Part shown: piece by piece, positions 16,274-24,330 of the stretch | Layout of the letters: the number at the start of each line of letters is the position of its first letter | How positions within the stretch are numbered: the stretch's first letter is position 1 | Assembly (NCBI GenBank): GCA_963743285.1 | Contig: CAVUPF010000001.1 | Span: 434,001 to 498,000, forward strand | Reading direction: 5' to 3' | DNA length: 64,000 bases | From: CAVUPF01 sp963743285 | GTDB taxonomy: Bacteria; Actinomycetota; Thermoleophilia; Solirubrobacterales; 70-9 | The notes under the pieces: generated by a model | What the model was told of the DNA's origin: nothing | Database searches by the model: none | What the model saw: the letters and a program-made list of their open reading frames with translations, nothing else | Translations under genes and position numbers: made by a program

Positions 16274-17182
16274 CTCGCCCAGCTTCTCCGGCACCGTGAT
16301 CGGGGTGAGGATCGGCAGGGTTATGCCGCCTTCGACGAAGGCCGCGATCCGCTCACTCATCTGCTCCGGCGTCCCGAAGACGAACGTCTCCTCGATCAGC
16401 TCCCAGGGCGCGGCCGCCGCGGCGCCCTGGCGGTCGCCGGACTCCCAGGCGGCGAGCATCGCGTCGATCTGCTCGCCGTAGCCGAGCCAGCGGTAGAAGG
16501 CCGCGTAGACGGGGACGGTGATGTAGGAGGAGAACATGAAGCGCGCCAGCGGCTCGACCGCCGCGCGCTCGCCCGGCAGGCAGAAGAAGCGGCAGAGCAG
16601 CTCGAAGCCCTCTGGCGCGGAGTCGAGCTGGGCGGCCACCTTGGGCAGGCCGCCGAGCGGCAGGAAGTTGGTGAAGGCGCCGTCGGCGCGCTGCACCGCG
16701 AGGTCGAGCATCTTGCCGCGCAGCGCCGCCAGCACGATCGGGACCCGCTGGGCAGGCGCGCTCTCCAGCTTGAAGCCGCTCGCCGTCCGCTCGCCACCCA
16801 GCGCCGCTCGCAGGAACTCGAGCGTCTCGCGCACCTTGCTCAGCGGCCGCTCGAAGGGGATGCCGTTCCAGCCCTCGACGATGCGGTCCGAGGAGGAGCC
16901 GATCCCGAGCACGAAGCGCCCCCGCGAGGCATCGGCGAGCGCCGCCGCCTCCTGAGCCAAGAGCGCCGGCCCGCGCTGGAAGACCCCGACGATCCCGGTC
17001 CCCAGCCGCGCCCGCTCCGTCCAGGCGGCGCCCAGCGCCAGCGGCGTGAACCCGTCGGGCCCGTTCGTCTCCCCGCTCCAGAAGTCGGTGTAGCCCGCCG
17101 CCTCGGCGCGCCGCACGTGCTCCTCGTGATCGGCGAGGCCCAGCCCCGGCAGCGGCAATGTCAGACCCCAGCGCTCGGCCAC
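16247..17182 (-). CDS. LLM-class flavin/F420-dependent oxidoreductase
   Basis: 311 aa luciferase-like TIM barrel. N-terminal RWGLTLPLPGLGLADHEEHVRRAEAAGYTDFWSGE, then TPLALGAAWTERARLGTGIVGVFQRGPALLAQEAA and GRFVLGIGSSSDRIVEGWNGIPFERPLSKVRETLEFLRAAL are typical. It is a different subgroup from the one at 9143. Substrate unknown. Convergent with egtD, overlapping its 3' end. Confidence 0.88.
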   Translation of the reverse strand: MAERWGLTLPLPGLGLADHEEHVRRAEAAGYTDFWSGETNGPDGFTPLALGAAWTERARLGTGIVGVFQRGPALLAQEAAALADASRGRFVLGIGSSSDRIVEGWNGIPFERPLSKVRETLEFLRAALGGERTASGFKLESAPAQRVPIVLAALRGKMLDLAVQRADGAFTNFLPLGGLPKVAAQLDSAPEGFELLCRFFCLPGERAAVEPLARFMFSSYITVPVYAAFYRWLGYGEQIDAMLAAWESGDRQGAAAAAPWELIEETFVFGTPEQMSERIAAFVEGGITLPILTPITVPEKLGELIGALGKA

Positions 17183-17345
17183 CCCGCGACCCTAGCGGTC
17201 GAGAGGTGTCGGGCTCCGCCCGAGCCACGCCGGGATCGAGCGCCGGGCGCGATCGCAGCGGAGTCTCACCGAACCTTTACCTAATTTTGACCTGTCGCCA
17301 AGCTCGGGCTGCGAGCTTGCTGCCTACCCGACGAAGGAGGCAGCC

Positions 17346-17540
17346 ATGCCCCAGATCCTCGTAGTCACCGACACCCCGGAGGAGGCCCCGACTACGGTCG
17401 TCTACCGGGAGCGGATCGCCCTCACCGATCTCGAGTCAGAGCACTTCTCGGGCCAGCTGGTCGAGCGCGTCGGCTGGGCCGTGCTGGACGCCGATGAGCT
17501 CGAGCATCGGAGTGGCGGGCCCACCTCGGTTCACAAATAG
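17346..17540 (+). CDS. Small hypothetical protein, 64 aa
   Basis: MPQILVVTDTPEEAPTTVVYRER start, then an acidic middle and VGWAVLDADELEH. The start is supported by a strong GGAGG 7 nt upstream. The compact beta-rich N-terminus and lack of membrane segments suggest a small soluble protein. An AT-rich stretch upstream (TTTACCTAATTTTGACC, about 17276-17292) could hold the promoter. No family recognised. Confidence 0.65.
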   Translation: MPQILVVTDTPEEAPTTVVYRERIALTDLESEHFSGQLVERVGWAVLDADELEHRSGGPTSVHK

Positions 17541-17624
17541 CCTGGTCCCTGGTCCGGCGACCGGCATGCGGCTCGTGGTGCGCAGGTAGGCCGACCTTCG
17601 ATCGGCCGCTCTGGAACGGCGCTA

Positions 17625-18155
17625 CTACCCGAGCGATTCGAGATAGGGCTCGACCCAGGCCCGATAGGGGCCGATGAAATCGCCGGCGGCTACGTGGATG
17701 AGCCGGGCGGCGCGATGGACATCGCCGGCGGGGATCTGCACGCAGGTGTGCTCGATCGACGAGCGGGCCTTCTGCGCCCGCACCAGCTGGCGGCACAGCG
17801 CTGCGTTGATGACCTTCGCGTCGCGCAGTGCCTCAAATGCCTGTCCGGCCGGTGAGCCTCCGGACCCGAGCGCCCCGCCGGGCAGGCGAGCCAGGTTGGC
17901 CCCCGCCTGCGCGAGGTCCGCGACGTAGTTCTGAACCCGTCCGACGGCCCGCTCGAGGGCCTGTGCACGGTTGTAGGCCTCCAGATCCTCGCTGGTCTCG
18001 AAGGCCGTCTTGAACTGCCCCAGGTTGAAGTCATCGCCGAATGCCGCCATCGCTGTCTCCAGCGCCGCGTACTGGCGCGGGAAGTCCTCGAGATGGCTGA
18101 CGATGTCCCGGGCCAGGCGCCGGAGCTCGACCTTGCGCAGCTCCTCGCCGCTCAT
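17625..18155 (-). CDS. HEPN-domain protein (HepT-like toxin candidate)
   Basis: 176 aa, all helical. It carries the HEPN RNase signature Rx4H at Arg131-His136 (RSSIEH). In characterised HepT toxins the motif is Rx4HxY, and the tyrosine is AMPylated by the partner MntA; here the position reads Cys (HTC), so that control point is absent. It overlaps the upstream nucleotidyltransferase gene by 4 bp, the standard MNT-HEPN order. The expected function is an RNase toxin controlled by the partner; toxicity is inferred, not shown. It is longer than minimal HepT proteins. Confidence 0.72.
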   Translation of the reverse strand: MSGEELRKVELRRLARDIVSHLEDFPRQYAALETAMAAFGDDFNLGQFKTAFETSEDLEAYNRAQALERAVGRVQNYVADLAQAGANLARLPGGALGSGGSPAGQAFEALRDAKVINAALCRQLVRAQKARSSIEHTCVQIPAGDVHRAARLIHVAAGDFIGPYRAWVEPYLESLG

Positions 18156-18709
18156 CCGCGAGCCGCCAGGAGACGGTCGATTCCGGCAAGCGCCAATCGT
18201 GTGCGCTCGGCACCCTGGCGGGCGGCGCGGCGTTGCAGGCCGGCCTCACGACGGCGCAGGGCGGGCCAGATGTCCTCCCGGTCGACAAGCACGCGTCCCT
18301 CCGCGAGGACACCGGCGAGAAAGTACGGGTCGAGTTCGGCGTCTTTGAGCCGCACGAGCTCGACCGAACGTCCGAGTGCCGCCTCCAGCTTCGTGCTCAG
18401 GTCAGCCAATCGCTCCAGGCCCGGGTCGCGCAGATTGACGAGTACGTCGATGTCGCTTGTTGGCGTATCGGTGCCGGTGGCGGCAGAGCCGAACAAAAGC
18501 GCGAAGCGGACGTTGCGCTCAGTCCGCAAGACCCCCCGCAGTTGAGAGAGCAGTGCCCACGAACGCCGCACGTAGCGGCGCTCAGACATCGACAGATCGA
18601 TGACTCTGGGCGAAGGCCTGCGGGCGCGCAGGGCGCCCTGGTTTACCGCACGGCGCAGCGTTCGCTCGTTGACTCCGACTTCGCGAGCGATCTGAGTGAG
18701 CTGCGACAT
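18152..18709 (-). CDS. MNT nucleotidyltransferase with N-terminal HTH (antitoxin candidate)
   Basis: 185 aa. Residues 1-50 look like a helix-turn-helix (LTQIAREVGVNERTLRRAVNQGAL). Residues 70-95 hold the minimal nucleotidyltransferase motif GSx10DxD exactly (G74, S75, D86, D88 in LLFGSAATGT...SDIDVLV). In MNT-HEPN systems this protein AMPylates the toxin. The fused DNA-binding domain would let it repress its own promoter; a palindrome overlies the start codon. The ATG at 18709 lies only 9 nt from a TATAAT, suggesting a leaderless mRNA. Confidence 0.78.
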   Translation of the reverse strand: MSQLTQIAREVGVNERTLRRAVNQGALRARRPSPRVIDLSMSERRYVRRSWALLSQLRGVLRTERNVRFALLFGSAATGTDTPTSDIDVLVNLRDPGLERLADLSTKLEAALGRSVELVRLKDAELDPYFLAGVLAEGRVLVDREDIWPALRRREAGLQRRAARQGAERTRLALAGIDRLLAARG

Positions 18710-18723
18710 ATATGTCCATTATA
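18705..18723 (-). promoter_or_regulatory. -10 box and operator palindrome over the MNT start codon
   Basis: On the minus strand TATAAT (18723-18718) is followed at once by the 12-bp palindrome GACATATATGTC (18716-18705), which contains the ATG. Spacing puts the transcript start at or next to the ATG. A protein bound to the palindrome would block initiation, which fits autorepression by the HTH of the encoded protein. Confidence 0.6.
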
Positions 18724-18862
18724 GGGCAGCTGTGTGTCCGATAAGTGATTAGAGCTCGCAGCGGAGGGAGCTAGGCTGCACGGGCTCAGGCCCGCACCGC
18801 CTCACGCTCACCATGCCCAAGGCACGCGATCCGCGGCCCGGTGCTGTAGGTCCGCCGCGGGA

Positions 18863-20323
18863 TTGCCGATCTCTTTGGAGATGGCGCTACCCAAGGTGCA
18901 GCAAAGACCTCTCGCCAAGCCGCGGCCGGAGCCGGGCCTCGTGCCCGTGCTCACCGATGAGCCGGCGGCGGGGGTCGAGGGCCGCGCTCAGGTCAAAGGG
19001 CTCGAGCGCCCCAGGCGGGAGCGCCGGCAGCTCTACATCGCGCTTCACCTCAAGCTGGCGCTGGTGATCGCGATCGCCCTCGCCTGGGCCGGCTTTTCGC
19101 TCTGGCTCTCGCTGCCGTGGATCGAGACCCTGGGCAACTCGATTACGGTGCCCCTTGCAACCGCGGTGATCTTTGGCATCGCGATCGTCCCCGGCTACCT
19201 CAACGCCAACCTGATCGCCTCGCTGCTGATCGACCGCCCGCCGCCGCTTCGCTTTGACCTCGACTTTCCGGCGCTGACCGTCGTCGTCGCCTGCTTTAAC
19301 GAGGAGGAGATGATCGAAGAGACGCTCGACTACATCGCCAAGCAGGAGTACCCAGGCGAGCTGGAGATCCTCGTGGCCGACGACGGCTCGAGCGACCGCA
19401 CGGTCAGGATGGCTCGCAAGCGCGGGGCGGAGGACCCACGGATCGCGGTCCTCAGGGTTCCCCACGGCGGCAAGGCGAACACGCTGACCGCGGCCCTGAA
19501 GCGGGTGCGGACCCCACTGATGGCGACTGTCGACGCCGACACGCTGTTGATGCCCGACGCCCTGCGGCGGATCGTCGCGCGGCTGTTGATCTCACCGATC
19601 GACACGGTGGCGGTAGCCGGCGCGGTCTTTGTACGGAATTCGCGCAACAACTTCATCACCCGCGCCCAGGAGTGGGACTACTTCCTCGGCATCGCCTCAG
19701 TGAAGCGCCAGCAGGGCCTCTTCCAGGGGACGATGGTCGCCCAGGGCGCCTTCAGCGTCTATCGCCGGGCGGCGCTGAAAGGGGTCGGCGGCTGGCCGGA
19801 CCGGATCGGCGAGGACATCGTCCTCACCTGGGCGATGATGCGCGAGGGCGGCCGGGTTGGCTATGAGCGCACCGCGATCGCCTTCACCGGAGCCCCCGAA
19901 GACTTCAGATCCTTCGCCCGCCAGCGACGCCGCTGGGCACGGGGGATGATCGAGGGGCTGCGCGAGCACGGCGGGGCGCTCTTGGCCGGTGGCCGCTCGA
20001 ACATCCACGCGGTCCTCATCAACTTCATCTTCCCCTACGTCGACCTCGTCTACTCGATCGCCTTCCCGGTCGGGATCGTGCTGGCGCTGTTCGGCAACTT
20101 TGCGATCGTCGGGCCGATGACCTTGGCGGTCCTGCCCCTCAACCTGCTGCTTGCCGGGATCATGTTCCACTTCAGCCGGCGCTCCTTTGAGGAGGTCGGC
20201 CTGAAGGTCCGCCGCAACCGGCTCGGCTACCTCGGCTACCTGCTGACCTACCAGCTCATCATGTCGCCGGTCTCGGTCGCCGGGTACGTGCAGGAGTTGT
20301 TCGGCGCGACGCGGCGCTGGTAG
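18863..20323 (+). CDS. Processive family 2 glycosyltransferase (PgaC/chitin synthase-like)
   Basis: 486 aa membrane glycosyltransferase. Two N-terminal membrane helices (about residues 60-85 and 95-115), a cytosolic GT2 domain with VADDGSSD, DAD (TVDADTLL), GED and QRRRWARG (the processive QxxRW motif), then three C-terminal helices. This is the design of enzymes that polymerise and extrude beta-linked polysaccharides such as poly-N-acetylglucosamine or hyaluronan; the sugar is not decidable. TTG 18863 is one start; ATG 18881, six codons later, is also possible, with GGAG directly abutting it. It ends at a strong hairpin. Confidence 0.88.
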   Translation: MPISLEMALPKVQQRPLAKPRPEPGLVPVLTDEPAAGVEGRAQVKGLERPRRERRQLYIALHLKLALVIAIALAWAGFSLWLSLPWIETLGNSITVPLATAVIFGIAIVPGYLNANLIASLLIDRPPPLRFDLDFPALTVVVACFNEEEMIEETLDYIAKQEYPGELEILVADDGSSDRTVRMARKRGAEDPRIAVLRVPHGGKANTLTAALKRVRTPLMATVDADTLLMPDALRRIVARLLISPIDTVAVAGAVFVRNSRNNFITRAQEWDYFLGIASVKRQQGLFQGTMVAQGAFSVYRRAALKGVGGWPDRIGEDIVLTWAMMREGGRVGYERTAIAFTGAPEDFRSFARQRRRWARGMIEGLREHGGALLAGGRSNIHAVLINFIFPYVDLVYSIAFPVGIVLALFGNFAIVGPMTLAVLPLNLLLAGIMFHFSRRSFEEVGLKVRRNRLGYLGYLLTYQLIMSPVSVAGYVQELFGATRRW

Positions 20324-20360
20324 CTCCGCGTCGCCGCGCCTCTTCGCGGCGACGCGGAGC
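20323..20360 (+). terminator. 16-bp perfect hairpin after the GT2 gene
   Basis: Arms 20323-20338 and 20345-20360 are perfectly complementary with a 6-nt loop and begin at the last base of the stop codon. No T run follows. It probably marks the transcript end of the glycosyltransferase gene. Confidence 0.55.
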
Positions 20361-20470
20361 CGAGCGCCAGCAGACGATCGCCTCCTCTCGCCAGGGCCGA
20401 CCACGATCGCCGCGTAGCGGCAAGCCGACCTAAGATTCAGACGAGCGACCTCCCCGCCGGGTTGGCGGCC

Positions 20471-20789
20471 CTATTCCTCGGCCTGGGCCGCGAGATCCTC
20501 GCTCTCCTCGGCGAGTACCCGCAGGCCCGGCCTGAAATTGGCGACGGTGCGGGGCGAGAGACGCTCGAGCGCACGTCGCATCGGCTCCACCACCTGACGT
20601 ACCCAGATGTCGACCGATTCCCGGAACTCCTCGCGGCCGCCTCCTTCAGCGCTGGAGACGGCGTGCCACTGCGACGCTTGGCGGAGTGGATTACCTCGGC
20701 GAGTAGGGTGGCGAGTTCGATGGCGCCTGGATCGAGTTCCTGCCCATGCTTCGGCTTGGTCGCGAGCGTCGCCCGTCTGTGCTAAAAAT
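20471..20789 (-). pseudogene. MarR-family regulator remnant lacking its DNA-binding core
   Basis: On the minus strand two blocks in different frames match the two ends of a MarR protein: an N-terminal block near 20660-20775 (QELDPGAIELATLLAEVIHSAKRR, then TPSPALKEAA) and a C-terminal block 20471-20640 (FRESVDIWVRQVVEPMRRALERLSPRTVANFRPGLRVLAEE). The winged-helix region of about 60-70 residues that should lie between them is missing, and the join is out of frame. The remnant is divergent from an MMPL exporter, the usual partner of such a regulator. Confidence 0.7.
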
Positions 20790-20797
20790 TCGTCGAG

Positions 20798-20815
20798 AAT
20801 CAAAGTATTTGAATT
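20798..20815. promoter_or_regulatory. MarR-type operator candidate upstream of the MMPL gene
   Basis: TCAAA and TTTGA (20800-20804, 20808-20812) form an inverted repeat around GTA in a strikingly AT-rich patch between the broken regulator and the exporter. The adjoining ATTATAAAAG could serve as a -10 region. The site looks like the former operator of the lost repressor. Confidence 0.45.
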
Positions 20816-20858
20816 ATAAAAGATTTGCAACTCTAGTCTATCGGGCGGTGAAGGCCAC

Positions 20859-23090
20859 ATGAATACCCAGATCACTTCGCCGAAGAGAGGCGCCCTGGCC
20901 CGGATGGCGAGCTGGACGATCGCCCATCGCCGCCTCACCCTCCTCTCCTGGGTCGGGATCCTGATCGCAGTCTCGATCGGCGCCGGCGCGGTCGGCACCC
21001 GCCAGGCCACCAACTTCACCCTGCCGGGGACCGACACCCAGCGGGCCATCGATCTGCTGCAGCACGAATTCCCCTCGCAGGCGGGCGACCATGACCAGAT
21101 CGTGATGCGCGCCACCGGCGGACGAATCGATACCCCGGCGCTGCGCGCCCAGATCTCGCCGATGCTTAGCGAAGTCGCTAAGGCGCCCCACGTCAGCGGT
21201 GTGGTCAGCCCCTTCAGCCCGCAGGGCTCAAACGAGGTCTCAAAGGGCGGCCGGATCGCCTTTGCGACGGTCGAGTTCAACCAGCGCTCCAACGAACTGC
21301 CCAAATCTTCGATCGAACGGGTCATCTCCCTCGCCGAGGCGGCACGCTCGAGCCGCCTCCAGGTCGAGCTGGGCGGCCAGGCGATTGAACAGGCCCAGCA
21401 ACCCTCCTTCGGCTTGACCACGGCGATCGGGGTTTTCGCGGCGATCGTCGTGCTACTGATCAGCTTCGGTTCGCTGGTGGCGATGGGCCTGCCGATCATC
21501 ACCGCGCTGCTCGGCCTGGGGACGGGAGTGGGGTTGATCGCCTTCGGCTCCCAGCTCGTCGACATGCCCAGCTTCGCCACCGAGCTGGCGGTGATGATCG
21601 GCCTTGGGGTCGGCATTGACTACTCGCTGTTTATCGTCACCCGCTTTCGTGAGAACCATCGCCGGGGCGAAGAGGTCGACGCAGCTGTAGTCGCGGCGAT
21701 GGACACCGCCGGGCGGGCGGTCGTCTTCGCCGGCTGCACGGTGATCATCGCCCTGATGGGCATGTTCGCCCTCGGCGTCAGCTTTCTCTACGGCGTCGCA
21801 ATTGCCGCCTCGCTTGCGGTGCTGCTGACCTTGCTGGCGGCCCTCACCGTCCTGCCGGCGCTCCTCTCGCGCTTCGGTGAGCGGATCGCAGGGCCCGGTC
21901 GCCGTCGCCGCCGAGAGGCCGCGCAATTGCCGCCGCCTGCCAGCGCTCCCGCGGCGGGCGGGGAGGCCGCGCCCGCGGGCTTCTGGCCCCGCTGGGCACT
22001 GTTCATCCAGCGCCATCCCTGGCCGGCGGCGATCACCGGGGCCGCGATCATGCTGGTGCTGATGGTGCCGGTGCTCTCGATGCGCCTGGCCAGCAGCGAC
22101 GCCGGCAACAATCCGACCAGCCAGACCACCCGCAGGGCCTTCGACCTGCTCGCCGAAGGTTTCGGCAAGGGCTTCAACGGGCCTCTGCAGCTGGTGGTGA
22201 CGCTGCCGCGGCCCGTCGATCGGCCCGCCCTTGGTCGCATCGCTGCGAGCCTCAGCGTCGACCCCGATATCGCCTCCGTCTCACCACCGCAGCTGTCGCC
22301 GAGCGGGCGCACCGCCGTACTGATCGCCTACCCGCGCTCAGCACCTCAGGATCAGGCGACCACGGAACTCGTTGACCGCCTCCGCGGTACCAGCCTGCCG
22401 CCGGTCGCGGCGAGCACCGGCACCTCTATCCTGGTGGGCGGCGTGACCGCTGGTGAGATCGACTTCAGTCACGTGCTCGGGGCCAAGCTGCCGTTGTTCA
22501 TCGCGGTCGTCGTTCTGCTCTCGGCGTTGCTCCTGATGATCGTCTTCCGCTCGCTGCTGATCCCCGTCCAGGCGGCGCTGATGAACCTGCTCTCGATCGG
22601 CGCCTCGCTGGGCGTCGTCGTCGCGATCTTCCAGCACGGCTGGCTGGGCGGTCTTTTCGGGGTCGAACCGGGACCGATCGACGCCTTCATCCCGGTGATG
22701 CTGTTCGCGATCGTCTTCGGCCTTTCGATGGACTACGAGGTCTTCCTGATCTCCCGTGTCCACGAGGAGTGGACGCAGAGCCACGATCCCTCGCTCGCCA
22801 TGGTGCGTGGCCTGGGCTCGACCGGCCGCGTGATCACCGCCGCCGCGACGATCATGGTCTGCGTCTTCCTCTCCTTCGTCTTGATCGACGAGCGGGTCGT
22901 GAAGCTGTTCGGCCTCAGCCTCGCCAGCGCCGTCTTCCTCGACGCCTTCGTCGTGCGCTGCCTGCTGGTGCCGGCGACCCTGGAGCTGCTGGGCCGGGCC
23001 AGCTGGATATTCCCCTCGTGGCTGGAGCGTCGCCTGCCGCACCTCGCGATCGAGCCACCCGAGCCGCAAGTCGAGGCGCAGGAGGCATAG
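20859..23090 (+). CDS. MMPL/RND-family membrane exporter
   Basis: 743 aa, two repeats of one membrane helix, a large extracytoplasmic loop and five further helices. Typical segments: ARMASWTIAHRRLTLLSWVGILIAVS, MIGLGVGIDYSLFIVTRFRE (the GxxxDY proton-relay region), then in the second half FGLSMDYEVFLISRVHEEW. MMPL proteins export lipids or drugs with proton influx. The divergent MarR gene is broken, so the exporter may be expressed without its local repressor. ATG 20859 follows GGTGAAGG. Substrate unknown. Confidence 0.92.
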   Translation: MNTQITSPKRGALARMASWTIAHRRLTLLSWVGILIAVSIGAGAVGTRQATNFTLPGTDTQRAIDLLQHEFPSQAGDHDQIVMRATGGRIDTPALRAQISPMLSEVAKAPHVSGVVSPFSPQGSNEVSKGGRIAFATVEFNQRSNELPKSSIERVISLAEAARSSRLQVELGGQAIEQAQQPSFGLTTAIGVFAAIVVLLISFGSLVAMGLPIITALLGLGTGVGLIAFGSQLVDMPSFATELAVMIGLGVGIDYSLFIVTRFRENHRRGEEVDAAVVAAMDTAGRAVVFAGCTVIIALMGMFALGVSFLYGVAIAASLAVLLTLLAALTVLPALLSRFGERIAGPGRRRRREAAQLPPPASAPAAGGEAAPAGFWPRWALFIQRHPWPAAITGAAIMLVLMVPVLSMRLASSDAGNNPTSQTTRRAFDLLAEGFGKGFNGPLQLVVTLPRPVDRPALGRIAASLSVDPDIASVSPPQLSPSGRTAVLIAYPRSAPQDQATTELVDRLRGTSLPPVAASTGTSILVGGVTAGEIDFSHVLGAKLPLFIAVVVLLSALLLMIVFRSLLIPVQAALMNLLSIGASLGVVVAIFQHGWLGGLFGVEPGPIDAFIPVMLFAIVFGLSMDYEVFLISRVHEEWTQSHDPSLAMVRGLGSTGRVITAAATIMVCVFLSFVLIDERVVKLFGLSLASAVFLDAFVVRCLLVPATLELLGRASWIFPSWLERRLPHLAIEPPEPQVEAQEA

Positions 23091-23167
23091 GCGGCAGCCT
23101 CGGGTCGGATTCTGCTCAGCTACGCCGCCTCCTCGCCCCTGGGATTTGGCTAGCCTCCGCGCTACTG

Positions 23168-24175
23168 ATGGCCTCGACCTCGCCCGACGCCGGCGCCAAG
23201 CCCGACCGAAACCTCGCGCTGGAGCTGGTGCGGGTCACCGAGGCCGCCGCTCTGGCCTCTGCCCGCTGGATCGGGCGCGGCGACAAGATCGCCGCCGATC
23301 AGGCCGCGGTTGACGCGATGCGCTACGTGCTCGACTCGGTCTCGATGGACGGCGTCGTCGTGATCGGCGAGGGCGAGAAGGATGAGGCTCCGATGCTCTA
23401 CAACGGCGAGCAGATCGGCGGCGGCCGCCCGCCGGTGGTCGACATCGCCGTCGACCCCCTGGAGGGCACCCGCCTCTGTGCGCTCGGCATGCCCAGCGCG
23501 ATCGCTGTGATCGCGCTCGCCGAGCGCGGCACGATGTTTGACCCCGGACCTTGCGTCTACATGGAAAAGATGGCCGGCGGCGAGGAGATCGCCGACTTGC
23601 TCGACCTCGACCGCCCCCTCACAGAGACGCTGAGGCTGATCGCCGAGCGCAAGGGTTCAAGCGTCGGCGATGTCACCGTTGTCATGCTCGACCGTCCACG
23701 CCACGAGGAGGCGATGCACGAGGTCCGCGAGGCCGGCGGCCGCATCCGCCTGATCACCGACGGCGATGTCTCCGCCGCTTTGCTCGCGGTCAGCGATCGC
23801 TCCCCCGTCGACCTGCTCTGGGGCATCGGCGGCACCCCGGAGGGCGTCATCTCCGCGGCGGCGCTGAAGTCGATGGGCGGCCAGCTCCTTGGTCGCCTCT
23901 GGCCGCGCGACGCCGGCGAGCGCCAGGCCGCGATCGACGCGGGCTATGACCTCGACCGCGTGCTCAGTGCCAATGACCTCTGCTCGGGCGAGGATGTCTT
24001 CTTCTCCGCCACCGGCGTCACCGACGGTGACGTCCTGCAGGGCGTCCGCTACCGCGGCCCCGGCGCCACGACCGAGTCGCTGGTCATGCGCTCGCGCTCG
24101 GGCACCGTCCGCCGCGTCCATGCCCGCCACGATCGCTCCAAGCTCCGCCAGATCACCGGCGAGCGCTACGGCTGA
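23168..24175 (+). CDS. glpX: Class II fructose-1,6-bisphosphatase
   Basis: 335 aa GlpX-type phosphatase, which converts fructose 1,6-bisphosphate to fructose 6-phosphate in gluconeogenesis. Signature segments: RNLALELVRVTEAAALASARWIGRGDK, VVIGEGEKDEAPMLYNGE (metal ligands), VDPLEGTRLC, ITDGDVSAALL, GIGGTPEGVISAAALK and RHDRSKLRQI. ATG 23168 gives the family N-terminus; no strong ribosome binding site is seen. It is downstream of the exporter by 77 bp. Length is normal. Confidence 0.94.
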   Translation: MASTSPDAGAKPDRNLALELVRVTEAAALASARWIGRGDKIAADQAAVDAMRYVLDSVSMDGVVVIGEGEKDEAPMLYNGEQIGGGRPPVVDIAVDPLEGTRLCALGMPSAIAVIALAERGTMFDPGPCVYMEKMAGGEEIADLLDLDRPLTETLRLIAERKGSSVGDVTVVMLDRPRHEEAMHEVREAGGRIRLITDGDVSAALLAVSDRSPVDLLWGIGGTPEGVISAAALKSMGGQLLGRLWPRDAGERQAAIDAGYDLDRVLSANDLCSGEDVFFSATGVTDGDVLQGVRYRGPGATTESLVMRSRSGTVRRVHARHDRSKLRQITGERYG

Positions 24176-24330
24176 GGTTCCGCTTGGCGAGAGTTCGGTG
24201 TGGCCAAATGCTCGCTGAACTCTGCGATTGGCGTTGAGGTGCGCGAACATGCCGACGAGCGGCTAAAGATACCCAGGAGCGTCGGATATCCGAGTCGGCT
24301 GACCGATGGGTTTGCGGAGCTTTGGGTTGG

